Assembly: GCF_900142545.1 (NCBI RefSeq) | Contig: NZ_FRBF01000012.1 | Coordinates: 43,646 to 107,645 of the forward strand | Reading direction: 5' to 3' | From: Fibrobacter sp. UWT2 | GTDB taxonomy: Bacteria > Fibrobacterota > Fibrobacteria > Fibrobacterales > Fibrobacteraceae | DNA: 64,000 nucleotides | Shown here: piece after piece, positions 18,836-27,559 of the stretch | How the letters are laid out: every line of letters starts with the position of its first letter | How positions within the stretch are numbered: position 1 is the stretch's first letter | Program-made: the position numbers and the translations under genes | Notes under the pieces: generated by a model | What the model saw: only the letters and a program-made list of their open reading frames with translations | The model's database searches: none | What the model was told of the DNA's origin: nothing

Positions 18836-21052
18836 ATGGAATCAAACGACATCTTTGATGAAAATGACCGCCGAGTCTTGCGAACCTTGACTCGTGTTAT
18901 GCGTTGGTTGTGGGCGATGTTTCCGTTGATTTATTTCGGAAACTTTATTCATTTGTTCAAAATTGACTATTGCGAATTGAACGTCCTAACGGTTGTCGCG
19001 TTTGTCATTTTGTGGCTGCCGACCTTTATTGAACGTATGGGTGCCTCGCTGATTGTACGCAGGTATTTTTGCGTGTTGGGCATGGGCTGCATTATTGCAA
19101 TGCTTGCGACGAATGAAAATATCGGCGTTTATATGACCTATACACTTGCCATGGTCACTAGCCTGTTGTTTTTTAATGCGGCGTTTACCCTTAAAATTTC
19201 GATATTCAGTTATGTGCTGATTGTGGTGTCCCTTTACTTTAGGGCGCCCGGCGCAAACCATGGTGAATTTTCTTCGGATACCTTCTGGTGGATATCCCGT
19301 TCTGCGGGCTTTTTGATTGAAGCCATTGCCATGACTCTTTTGTGCATTACTATAGCCAAGTTGACTCACCGCTTGCTTGAAAATTTGGACAACGCCCGCA
19401 AAGAAGCTCAACATTCCGACGAATTGCGGCGTGCTTGGGCCGAAGCCGAAGAAGCCCGCAAAAATGCGGAATCGGCGAATATGGCCAAGAGCTTTTTCCT
19501 TGCCAACATGAGCCATGAAATCCGTACTCCGATTAACGGCATTTTGGGAATGAACGCCATGCTCCTGAAGGAATGCAAGGATTCATCGCTGCTGGAATAT
19601 GCCCAGAACATCCAGAATGCGGGGCATACGCTCTTGTCGCTTGTGAACGATGTCTTGGATATTACGAAGATCGAATCGGGCAAGATGGAGCTTTTTGTTG
19701 GTGAATATGATTTGTTTGCGGTCTTGAACGATTGCTATTGTGTCGCTGAACCTCGCGCTCAAAGTAAGGGGTTGGAATTCAATATCAATGTGAATCCCAA
19801 AACGCCTTCGTTGCTTATGGGTGATGAAGTGCGTCTTCGCCAAATTGTGAATAATCTGCTTTCGAACGCCATTAAGTACACACCGTCGGGAACGGTGGAC
19901 TTGTTGGTGGATTTCAAGAACTTGCCTGCGGAAAATACCGACAAGCGTATTGAACTGGTGATCATCGTGGCCGATACGGGCATTGGCATTCGTTCCGATG
20001 ACCGCGATAAATTGTTCCAAAGTTTTGAACGAATCGATTTGGATCACAACAGGAATATTGAAGGTACGGGCCTGGGCCTGAATCTCACCAAGAAGCTTGT
20101 AGAAATGATGAATGGCCGTGTGCTGGTGAAGAGTGTCTACGGCTCTGGTTCCGTATTTGAAGTCCATATCCCGCAACCTATTATGGGTGATGCTCCTATC
20201 GGCAACTTTATGGAACGCCATAAGGAATTTATTTCCTTTAATTCCGGCGTGAAAAAATTCAAGGCGAAAAAGGCCCGTTTGCTGGTGGTAGACGATGTGG
20301 CCATGAACTTGAAGGTGGTTTGTGGACTTCTCAAAGAAACGGAAATCAAAATTGATACGGCGACCAATGGTGAAGATGCCCTCGCCCTTGTAGAAGAGAA
20401 CCGTTATGACTTGATTCTCTTGGACCACATGATGCCTGTCATGGATGGAATTGAAACCCTCCAATGCATGAAGGATATCAAGGGCTTCGACATCGCGAAG
20501 ACACCCGTGGTGATGCTTACGGCCAATGCGGTGGTCGGCGCCAAAGACGCTTACATTCAGGCCGGATTTACCGATTATATCACGAAGCCTATTCGTGAAG
20601 AAGTCCTGCTGTCGACGGTGAAAAAGTTCTTGCCGCCGGAACTGATTGACGAGATGGATTCTGGTGAAAAGAATGAGGCGCACGAATCGCAGCATTCTCT
20701 AGGGAAACTTTCTGATATTGTCGATGCAGCAACGGGTCTTGGCTATTGCATGAACGATAAGGGCTTTTATCGCGAAATGCTTGTCGAGTATGTGAAAAAC
20801 GATCGCAGTGCCGATTTGGAAAACGCTTTTGCTAAAAGCGATTTTGAAAGTTACCGGATCAACATGCATTCCTTGAAGAGTACATCGTTGACGATTGGTG
20901 CTGTGGGCTTGTCCGAAACGGCAAAGGCGATAGAAGCCGCTTGTAAGGAAGGGAATATCGATTTTGTTCGGAGTCAGCATGAAAAATGCATGGCCGACTA
21001 CAAGATGATTTTAGAAAAGTTGTCAAACTATCTTGCGACGGAGGAAACGTAA
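18836..21052 (+). CDS. Membrane hybrid histidine kinase (HisKA-HATPase-REC-HPt), first of two
   Basis: The product is 738 residues. The N-terminal 180 residues contain about five or six hydrophobic helices with almost no periplasmic loop, so sensing is within the membrane or through partners. A coiled coil leads to the HisKA domain with His227 in [15 protein letters not shown]. The HATPase has [18 protein letters not shown] and [13 protein letters not shown] receiver follows with Asp530 ([11 protein letters not shown]), and then a C-terminal HPt domain with His678 ([13 protein letters not shown]). The ATG at 18836 follows GACGGGAG and gives a better start than the upstream in-frame ATG. The HPt histidine could pass phosphate to the REC-HD-GYP protein encoded just upstream. 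BMP-type protein 1 starts 1 base after the stop codon. Confidence 0.92.
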   Translation: MESNDIFDENDRRVLRTLTRVMRWLWAMFPLIYFGNFIHLFKIDYCELNVLTVVAFVILWLPTFIERMGASLIVRRYFCVLGMGCIIAMLATNENIGVYMTYTLAMVTSLLFFNAAFTLKISIFSYVLIVVSLYFRAPGANHGEFSSDTFWWISRSAGFLIEAIAMTLLCITIAKLTHRLLENLDNARKEAQHSDELRRAWAEAEEARKNAESANMAKSFFLANMSHEIRTPINGILGMNAMLLKECKDSSLLEYAQNIQNAGHTLLSLVNDVLDITKIESGKMELFVGEYDLFAVLNDCYCVAEPRAQSKGLEFNINVNPKTPSLLMGDEVRLRQIVNNLLSNAIKYTPSGTVDLLVDFKNLPAENTDKRIELVIIVADTGIGIRSDDRDKLFQSFERIDLDHNRNIEGTGLGLNLTKKLVEMMNGRVLVKSVYGSGSVFEVHIPQPIMGDAPIGNFMERHKEFISFNSGVKKFKAKKARLLVVDDVAMNLKVVCGLLKETEIKIDTATNGEDALALVEENRYDLILLDHMMPVMDGIETLQCMKDIKGFDIAKTPVVMLTANAVVGAKDAYIQAGFTDYITKPIREEVLLSTVKKFLPPELIDEMDSGEKNEAHESQHSLGKLSDIVDAATGLGYCMNDKGFYREMLVEYVKNDRSADLENAFAKSDFESYRINMHSLKSTSLTIGAVGLSETAKAIEAACKEGNIDFVRSQHEKCMADYKMILEKLSNYLATEET

Positions 21053-21053
21053 C

Positions 21054-22154
21054 ATGAAAATGGTTTATGTTGTTCCGTCGCTAATCCTTGCTGTCATTAT
21101 AGCGGGATTGCTCACATTCAATGTGAAAAAGAAGAATACGGATATTACTCGCGAAAAGACAAAAATCGCGATGATCATGAACGGTTCTATCGAAGATCAT
21201 AGCTGGGGTCAGTCGCATTACGAAGGCATGCGAAAGACCGCTAAGGAATTGAATCTGGATGTTTTGTTCCGCGAAAGGATTCCGGCAGATAGAACTTCTG
21301 AAGAAGTGATGGAAGGCCTCATTGCCGCAGGCGCAAAGATTATCGTGGCGAATTCTTTTCAGTTAGGGCCTTACGTTCAAAATGTGGCTGTCAAGCACCC
21401 GGATGTAAAGTTTTTCCATGCGTCCGGCTTGTCGTATTCCAGGAACTTGTCGACGTATTTTGGCCGGATTTATCAAATGCGCTATCTTTCGGGCATTGTC
21501 GCCGGCATGCAGACGAAATCCGGCAACATCGGTTATGTGGCGGCATTTGATATTCCCGAGGTGATTCGAGGAATCAACGCTTTTACCTTGGGCGTGAAAA
21601 AGGTAAACCCGAATGCGAACGTGATTGTTCGCTGGACAAAATCCTGGAACGAGGACAAGGCCTGTGCTAGGGCGACCCGTACCCTTTTGGCTCATCACGA
21701 TTCCATTGATGTGCTTACCTTGCATACAGACAGTCAGGAACCCTTACGCATTGCAGATTCTCTTGGAATCTGGCTGGTGGGTTATAACTTGGACAATGCG
21801 GATTTGTATCCGGAACATTTCTTGACGGCTCCCGTGTGGCGCTGGGAAAATTTCTATACGCCGCACATTCTCGAGGTTCTCAAACAAAAATTTGTAGGCC
21901 GAAATTATTGGAGTGGAGCCAATTCGGGCGTGGTTGACTTGGCCCCGCTAACAAACCATGTGGCGCCGGAAACGATTGATCTTGTAAACAGTGAACGCGA
22001 AAAAATTCAGAACGGTTCTTTTGATGTCTTTTACGGACCCATCGAAGATGATGCCGGAACAATTCGCATTAATGAAGGGGAAAGCATGTCTGACAGCGAT
22101 ATGCTGAATAATTTCAACTGGTTCGTAAAGGGGGTAATCATCGATGAAGAGTAA
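21054..22154 (+). CDS. BMP/PnrA-family periplasmic binding protein 1, membrane-anchored
   Basis: This 366-residue protein has an N-terminal hydrophobic helix (about 4-24) with no lipobox Cys, so it is probably tethered to the inner membrane facing the periplasm. The rest matches the basic membrane protein (PnrA/TmpC) type of type 1 binding fold. It shows KIAMIMNGSIEDHSWGQSHYEGM, a GAKIIVANSF segment, FGRIYQMRYLSGIVAG, GNIGYVAA, and a C-terminal FYGPIEDDAGTIRI block. Family members bind purine nucleosides or other small solutes, usually for an ABC transporter, but no permease or ATPase gene is here. It lies between two hybrid kinases and next to a paralogue, so a sensor role is inferred. GACGGAGG precedes the ATG. 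The ligand is unknown. Confidence 0.87.
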   Translation: MKMVYVVPSLILAVIIAGLLTFNVKKKNTDITREKTKIAMIMNGSIEDHSWGQSHYEGMRKTAKELNLDVLFRERIPADRTSEEVMEGLIAAGAKIIVANSFQLGPYVQNVAVKHPDVKFFHASGLSYSRNLSTYFGRIYQMRYLSGIVAGMQTKSGNIGYVAAFDIPEVIRGINAFTLGVKKVNPNANVIVRWTKSWNEDKACARATRTLLAHHDSIDVLTLHTDSQEPLRIADSLGIWLVGYNLDNADLYPEHFLTAPVWRWENFYTPHILEVLKQKFVGRNYWSGANSGVVDLAPLTNHVAPETIDLVNSEREKIQNGSFDVFYGPIEDDAGTIRINEGESMSDSDMLNNFNWFVKGVIIDEE

Positions 22155-23250
22155 AGTGACTATGGGGGCGTTAACAGCAGTCGTCATCTTTTTTGCGCTG
22201 TTGTACGTGGTGTTTGCAAAAGTCGACAATGTGGAATCGGTCAAGAAAACCGAATCGCAAAAACTCCGTGTCGGATTTGTCCTTTTAAGCGATACGGCTG
22301 ACAATGGCTGGAATGAAACCATTTATAAGGGAATCAGGAATGCTTGCGATTCCCTTGGCGTGCAAAGGAACTTGGTGATTGATATTCCCGAGGAACGTAT
22401 TCCCCTTGCGAATGCGGTGACCGGAATGATTGCCGATAGCTTGAAAGTCATTGTGCTTACGAGCTACAATTATCCGATTTTAATCAAGGATATTATTGAA
22501 TCGCATCCGGAAGTGACATTCTATGGAATCAACTGGGAATATGACGCTCCCAACTATAAAGCCTATTTTGCGCGCATTTACCAAGCGCGGTACCTTGCAG
22601 GAATTGTTGCGGGGGCCATGACCAAGACGAATCACATTGGCTATGTGGCGGCTATGAAAAATATTCAGGTATACAGGGGCTTGAATGCGTTTATTCTAGG
22701 CGCTCAGAGTGTGAATCCGAAAGCGAATGTATTCGTGCGTTGGACCAATTCCTGGAATGAAGGGACTACAGAAACCGAAAACGCTAACAAGTTGATTGAC
22801 AGCTCGGGTATCGATGTAATCGCATTCCACCAAGATAGAGCCTTTATTATTGAAGTGGCCGAAAAGCGTGGACTTTATTGCATAGGAAACCATGTAGAGA
22901 ATAACCGGTTCTCGCCTAGAATGCTTACCTCCATCGCTATCAACTGGGGCATTATTTACAAGGACTTTATTCAGGACTATATCCAGAAAAAGGATAACGA
23001 AAATATGGATTACTGGGTCGGACTAGAAAAAGATGCCGTAGGGCTTGCATTCTATTCTAGCGAAGTTCCTGATAGCGTGAAGATTCTGGTAAATGCGGCT
23101 GCCGAAAAAATCAAGGCAGGCTACAATGTTTTCTCGGGAAGGATTGAGGATGTCGAAGGAAAGATCCGTTCCGAAGAGGGCGAAACGATTAGTGACGAAG
23201 TTCTGCACAATGAAATGAATTGGCTAATTAAGGGTGCGATAGAACCATGA
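22144..23250 (+). CDS. BMP/PnrA-family periplasmic binding protein 2, membrane-anchored
   Basis: The 368-residue paralogue of the preceding protein overlaps it by 11 bases. It has an N-terminal anchor helix (about 7-24), [45 protein letters not shown] text, [19 protein letters not shown], and the closing [18 protein letters not shown] block. The shared RWT-x-SWNE motif in both proteins shows recent common ancestry, but the ligand-facing N-terminal motifs differ, so the two may bind different ligands. Its stop overlaps the start of hybrid kinase 2 (ATGA), which implies translational coupling. No lipobox is present. A role as periplasmic ligand sensor for the kinase is inference. Confidence 0.87.
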   Translation: MKSKVTMGALTAVVIFFALLYVVFAKVDNVESVKKTESQKLRVGFVLLSDTADNGWNETIYKGIRNACDSLGVQRNLVIDIPEERIPLANAVTGMIADSLKVIVLTSYNYPILIKDIIESHPEVTFYGINWEYDAPNYKAYFARIYQARYLAGIVAGAMTKTNHIGYVAAMKNIQVYRGLNAFILGAQSVNPKANVFVRWTNSWNEGTTETENANKLIDSSGIDVIAFHQDRAFIIEVAEKRGLYCIGNHVENNRFSPRMLTSIAINWGIIYKDFIQDYIQKKDNENMDYWVGLEKDAVGLAFYSSEVPDSVKILVNAAAEKIKAGYNVFSGRIEDVEGKIRSEEGETISDEVLHNEMNWLIKGAIEP

Positions 23251-25784
23251 TAAAAAAGATTGGGGTGCGTCCCTTAGTTGGTATTCTTTTTTTTGTTTTG
23301 ATACTCCTTTTGGTAGGAGTTTTGCTGCGTGTCAAGTTTTCGAACCTGTTTGATAACTATGTCGAAAAGCAAGTGGCTTACCAAGCCGAAAGCTATGCCG
23401 CCGCGGCAGGAGAAAGGCTTGATCTTGAATTGAAATCTCTGGCAGGAATTTCTTCGGGGCTTTCTGCGAATATGAGTCATTTTGAGCCGATGCTTGCAAC
23501 GCTTGAAGACCCGAATGGCAATTATTACTATGGCGTGATAGCCTTGAACGGTAAAATTGTCTATAGTGGCGATACGACTCATATCGATGCTTCGCATTTT
23601 AAGGGTATTTCGGAATCGTTCCATGGAATAAAATCCATAAGCTATTCCAAGGGAATAGGCCTTATGTTTTCGGCTCCTGTGTACAGCGGGAAAAATATCA
23701 AGTATGTGCTGTTCCGCATGTACAAAGAAGATGCGGTTGTTAGAATTTTTGGCGTACAAAGCTATGGTGGCCGAGGCTACGCAACTTTAAGAGATGCGAG
23801 AGATTCTATTATCATCAAGTCTTCGAATGATTCGCTTGGAACAGATTTGCTGTGGGGAGAAGAAGGGTTCTTGGCGGTTCGCGATAAGCTGAGAGCTGGC
23901 TTGAATGTCTCCATTTCTGCAGCGACGCATTTGGATGTTCGTGGTGTGGAATACTATTACTTTATCGCTGAACTCAAGTTACCGGGAGTTGCCTTGACGG
24001 GCGTAGTGCCCGAAAGAGAGGTGGCAGCTGAAAAAGATGATATTTCATTCTTGATTATCTGGGTCTTTGGGCTTTTGATATTCATGTTTACAATCGCCAT
24101 GCTTTATGTAATTCTTTCCGAAAAGAAAGCCCGCGAAAACAAGGAGCTGCTTCGCGAAAAAGAAAATGCCGAAAGCGCAAGCAAGGCGAAGAGTATATTC
24201 CTTGCCAACATGAGCCATGAGATCCGTACGCCGATTAATGGAATTTTGGGCATGGATTCCATGCTCCTGAAGGAATGTAAGGACGAAACCCTGCGGGACT
24301 ACGCCTTGAATATTCAAAGTGCCGGCCAGACGCTGCTTTCTCTGATTAACGATATTTTGGATATCTCCAAAATTGAATCCGGCAAAATGGAAATCCTGCC
24401 GGTGACGTACAGCGTGTTTACGGTGCTGAACGACTGCTACAACATGGTTGCTGTTCGTGCCAAGGATAAGAACCTAGAACTGGTAATGGATATTTCACCC
24501 GAAATCCCGACGGCGTTGTTCGGTGACGAAGTCCGCATTAGACAGGTGGTCAACAACTTGCTTTCGAATGCGGTCAAGTACACGAACGAAGGTTCGGTTA
24601 CGCTTTCTGTCTGGACTGAAAAGGTCGATGTCGATCCGATGCAGGGCGACAATACTAGCCGTGTGGAACTCTTTATACAGGTGAAGGATACGGGTATCGG
24701 TATCCGTGAAAGGGATCGCGGAAAATTGTTTGCCGACTTTGTGCGACTTGATGAAAAGCGCAACCGCAATATTGAAGGGACAGGCCTCGGACTGAATTTG
24801 ACCAAGCAACTGTTGGATATGATGGGTGGTACCATCGAGGTTGAAAGTACTTACGGAAAGGGTTCTGTATTTACGGTTCGACTGTTGCAACAGGTCAGTG
24901 ACGAAAATCCGCTGGGTGATTTTGAAAAGCTCTATAGGCAACACGTGAATGTGGTGGATGCCGCGCAAGAAAGGTTTGAAGCGCCCGAGGCGAAAATCTT
25001 GGTGGTTGACGACGTGCAAATGAACCTGAAGGTTTTTGTAGGCCTCTTGAAGAACACCAAGATTCAAATCGATACGGCCATCAATGGCGCAGAAGCTTTG
25101 GAGTTTGTTCAGAAACAGCGCTATGATGTAATCTTCTTGGATCACATGATGCCGGTGATGGATGGCATAGAAGCGTTCCGCCGTATGAAAAAGTTGGTGT
25201 CAAATCCGAATGTCAATACTCCGGTGGTCATGCTTACAGCAAATGCCGTGGCTGAAGCCCGCAACGGCTATATGGATGAAGGTTTCTCGGATTACTTGGC
25301 TAAGCCGATTCGCGAAGAGGTTTTGCTGGCAACACTCAAGAAGTTCTTGTCGAAGGACTTGGTCAAGGTTCTGCATGAAGAAAAGAGTGAAGAGAAAAAT
25401 TGCGATTCTGCAGAAGCCGTTGATGCAATGCCTCAGGTCGATTTGTCCGAAATGTTGGATACGGCAACGGGTCTTGCTTATTGCATGAACGACAAGAAAT
25501 TTTATAAAGAAATGCTTGACGAATATGTAAAGAGCGAAAAGACTTCGGAACTGAAAGAATACTTTGAAAAAGGGGACTTTGAATATTACCGCATTACGGT
25601 ACACTCCATAAAAAGCACTTCTCTTACAATCGGTGCGGTTAAAGTTTATGAAGACGCCAAGGCTCTGGAAATGGCCTGTAAAGAAGGCAACTTGGATTTC
25701 GTGAAACAGAACCATGAATTGTTCATGGAAGAATACAGGTCGCTTATCCGGGGAATTCAGGTGGGTTGTTCCAATTTGGGATAG
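23247..25784 (+). CDS. Hybrid histidine kinase with periplasmic sensor domain (second of two)
   Basis: The product is 845 residues. A first membrane helix (about 9-28) is followed by a periplasmic domain of about 235 residues with a dCache-like mixture of strands ([29 protein letters not shown]). A second helix (about 268-291) leads to HisKA with His324 ([15 protein letters not shown]), HATPase ([30 protein letters not shown]), a receiver with Asp632 and an HPt domain with His786 ([13 protein letters not shown]). The cytoplasmic half is close to hybrid kinase 1, whose sensor half is entirely different, so kinase halves were duplicated and sensors exchanged. ATGA overlap with the BMP gene ties expression together. 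Phosphate is likely to reach the REC-HD-GYP regulator at 17767. Confidence 0.92.
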   Translation: MIKKIGVRPLVGILFFVLILLLVGVLLRVKFSNLFDNYVEKQVAYQAESYAAAAGERLDLELKSLAGISSGLSANMSHFEPMLATLEDPNGNYYYGVIALNGKIVYSGDTTHIDASHFKGISESFHGIKSISYSKGIGLMFSAPVYSGKNIKYVLFRMYKEDAVVRIFGVQSYGGRGYATLRDARDSIIIKSSNDSLGTDLLWGEEGFLAVRDKLRAGLNVSISAATHLDVRGVEYYYFIAELKLPGVALTGVVPEREVAAEKDDISFLIIWVFGLLIFMFTIAMLYVILSEKKARENKELLREKENAESASKAKSIFLANMSHEIRTPINGILGMDSMLLKECKDETLRDYALNIQSAGQTLLSLINDILDISKIESGKMEILPVTYSVFTVLNDCYNMVAVRAKDKNLELVMDISPEIPTALFGDEVRIRQVVNNLLSNAVKYTNEGSVTLSVWTEKVDVDPMQGDNTSRVELFIQVKDTGIGIRERDRGKLFADFVRLDEKRNRNIEGTGLGLNLTKQLLDMMGGTIEVESTYGKGSVFTVRLLQQVSDENPLGDFEKLYRQHVNVVDAAQERFEAPEAKILVVDDVQMNLKVFVGLLKNTKIQIDTAINGAEALEFVQKQRYDVIFLDHMMPVMDGIEAFRRMKKLVSNPNVNTPVVMLTANAVAEARNGYMDEGFSDYLAKPIREEVLLATLKKFLSKDLVKVLHEEKSEEKNCDSAEAVDAMPQVDLSEMLDTATGLAYCMNDKKFYKEMLDEYVKSEKTSELKEYFEKGDFEYYRITVHSIKSTSLTIGAVKVYEDAKALEMACKEGNLDFVKQNHELFMEEYRSLIRGIQVGCSNLG

Positions 25785-25852
25785 GGGACGCAACTTCTGT
25801 ACTTGCAAAAACGAATTTGTAGAGTTAAATTTCGTACAAAAGGAAGGTGTAT

Positions 25853-26857
25853 ATGAGAAAAATCCTCTATTTCGGCTTAATCGCCGCTTGTTCCCTGACT
25901 GCAAATGCATTTGCTCAGGATTTCTGTCAAACAGCCACTCATAGCGGTGAAAGTGTAGAATATTCCACAAATAAGGTGGGGTCGTTTGACAACGGGATTG
26001 GCTATGAACTCTGGAACGAAGGTGGTAACGGTGGTTCCGCAACGTTCTATGATGACGGTTCCTTCAATTGTAAGATGACTGGCGCCAAGGACTATCTGTG
26101 CCGTGCCGGTCTTTCTTTCAATAGCGATAAGACCCACGAAGAAATCGGTCACATGAAGGCTGATTTCAAGTTGGTCAAGGGTAATCTTTCTGGAATCGAT
26201 TATTCCTACATCGGCATTTACGGTTGGACCCGTGAACCCTTGGTGGAATGGTACATTGTGGATAACACCGGTAGCCAGTATATGCCGGGCGACTGGGTTG
26301 CTCAGGGCTCTTCTGCAAAGAATCATGGCGTGTTTGAAATCGATGGCGCTCAGTATACGGTTTACGAAGGTGACCGTACCTCTTATTCCATCGATGGAGA
26401 CAATAAATACTTCAAACAGTATTTTAGCGTGCGTAAGAGTAAGCGCGATTGCGGTACCATTGACATTACCGCCCACTTCAAGAAGTGGGAAGAACTCGGC
26501 ATGAAGATGGGTAAGATGCACGAAGCCAAAATTCTTGGCGAAGCCGGAAGCACTTCGGGTGCAAACGCCAAGGGTGAGTACGACTTCCCGTATGCCAAGG
26601 TCTATATTGAAGGTGCGGAACCGTCCAGCTCTTCTGCTGAACCTGAATCCAGTAGCTCGACTGAAGCTATCAAGGGCATTCGTTCTATGACTGTTGGCAC
26701 CAATACATCGTATGTGTTTGATGCTCAGGGCAAGTACCTCGGTTCTTTTGAAGCTGCTGATGCAGAATCTCTGAATGCAGCTATCAAGGCCAAGTACAAT
26801 TCCGGCGTTTACATGGTGAAGCAGGGCGGCGCTGTCCGCAGCATCTCGGTGAAGTAA
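25853..26857 (+). CDS. GH11 endo-1,4-beta-xylanase with serine linker and type IX-like tail
   Basis: The 334-residue product has a signal peptide ending ANAFAQ. A GH11 beta-jelly-roll domain (about 24-255) has the nucleophile Glu132 in PLVEWYIVD and the acid/base Glu230 in LGEAGSTSGAN. YSYIGIYGW, FEIDGAQYTVYEGDR and YFSVRKSKR-type strands are also family features. A short SSSS linker (about 258-275) leads to a 60-residue tail (YVFDAQGKYLGSF, SGVYMVKQGG) resembling a type IX sorting signal, though shorter than the GH5 tail. The ATG at 25853 has AGGAAGG 5 nt upstream and is preferred over GTG 25847. The gene follows the kinase operon by 68 bases with no clear terminator between, and ends in a strong terminator. 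Confidence 0.93.
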   Translation: MRKILYFGLIAACSLTANAFAQDFCQTATHSGESVEYSTNKVGSFDNGIGYELWNEGGNGGSATFYDDGSFNCKMTGAKDYLCRAGLSFNSDKTHEEIGHMKADFKLVKGNLSGIDYSYIGIYGWTREPLVEWYIVDNTGSQYMPGDWVAQGSSAKNHGVFEIDGAQYTVYEGDRTSYSIDGDNKYFKQYFSVRKSKRDCGTIDITAHFKKWEELGMKMGKMHEAKILGEAGSTSGANAKGEYDFPYAKVYIEGAEPSSSSAEPESSSSTEAIKGIRSMTVGTNTSYVFDAQGKYLGSFEAADAESLNAAIKAKYNSGVYMVKQGGAVRSISVK

Positions 26858-26880
26858 GCCGGTTCGATGTGGTAAATTTA

Positions 26881-26908
26881 AAGCCTCTCCTTCGGGAGAG
26901 GCTTTTTT
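26881..26908 (+). terminator. Intrinsic terminator after the xylanase gene
   Basis: An 8-bp perfect stem GCCTCTCC/GGAGAGGC with TTCG loop is followed by six T; A's on the 5' side make it usable from the minus strand as well, for ybaK. Confidence 0.9.
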
Positions 26909-26938
26909 GCGTACTAACTTTGCACGCCTTATCTATGC

Positions 26939-27439
26939 TTAGTCTTGAGGTGCTTCAGGCGGAACTCGTGCGATGACACCCACGGTGGCACGGGTGGCTT
27001 TCACCAAGTCGGCTGGAGCGACCTTCAGCTGTAAGCCGCGTTCGCCTGCGCTCACGTAAATGTAAGGGAACTGCATCGCGGTTTCGTGAATGAAAATCGG
27101 GAAGTTCTTCTTGAGTCCAAGCGGACTGCAACCGCCGCGAATGTAGCCGGTCAGTGGCGTCAAATCTTTAAGCGGAACGGTGTCGATCTTCTTGTTGCCG
27201 CTCACCTTGGCGGCGCCCTTCAAGTCGACTTCAAGATTGCCCGGCACCACGCACACGAGGTAGCCAATCTTGTCGCCGTGAACGAGGATCGTCTTGAAAA
27301 CTTGATTGATGTCTTCGCCGAGGCTGTCGGCCACATGTTGCGCGCCCAGGTCGTTTTCGTCAACCTTGTAGGGGATGAGCTCGTAAGGAATTTTCTGGCG
27401 GTCTAGAATTCTTGCCGCATTCGTCTTCTTGATTTCCAT
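26939..27439 (-). CDS. ybaK: YbaK/EbsC-type aminoacyl-tRNA deacylase
   Basis: The 166-residue protein matches YbaK, which hydrolyses mischarged Cys-tRNA(Pro) and related species in trans. Family features include the opening TNAARILDRQKIPYE, VFKTILVHGD, the LVCVVPGN strand, GYIRGGCSPLGLKKNFP and YVSAGERGLQLKVAPADL. The length is normal. There is no Shine-Dalgarno sequence; TATATTTG lies only 4 nt before the ATG on the minus strand, so the mRNA could be leaderless. Its neighbours are glgP (upstream, same strand) and the convergent xylanase. Confidence 0.92.
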   Translation of the reverse strand: MEIKKTNAARILDRQKIPYELIPYKVDENDLGAQHVADSLGEDINQVFKTILVHGDKIGYLVCVVPGNLEVDLKGAAKVSGNKKIDTVPLKDLTPLTGYIRGGCSPLGLKKNFPIFIHETAMQFPYIYVSAGERGLQLKVAPADLVKATRATVGVIARVPPEAPQD

Positions 27440-27443
27440 AGCC

Positions 27444-27451
27444 CAAATATA
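27444..27451 (-). promoter_or_regulatory. TATATTTG motif directly before ybaK
   Basis: On the minus strand TATATTTG lies 4 nt before the ATG. If it is the -7 element, transcription would begin at or just after the start codon. Confidence 0.3.
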
Positions 27452-27483
27452 GACAATGCATGAGCCGAGCGGTCATATAAGAA

Positions 27484-27507
27484 AGGTCGCGATGGAAATC
27501 GCGACCT
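27484..27507 (-). terminator. Terminator-like hairpin after glgP
   Basis: A perfect 10-bp stem (AGGTCGCGAT / ATCGCGACCT) with GGAA loop is followed on the minus strand by TTTCTT. It lies between glgP and ybaK. Confidence 0.6.
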
Positions 27508-27510
27508 AAT

Positions 27511-27556
27511 CTCTCGTCTGTAGCGAACGCAGTGAGCGTTCTCTAGTCTCTCGTCT
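27511..27556 (-). repeat. Dispersed intergenic repeat, copy 1
   Basis: A small hairpin (GAACGC/GCGTTC) is flanked by CGTCTGTAG on one side and TAGTCTCTCGTCT on the other. A related block with a different hairpin lies at 33540-33577. Both copies lie just beyond the 3' end of a minus-strand gene. Confidence 0.5.
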
Positions 27557-27559
27557 AAA

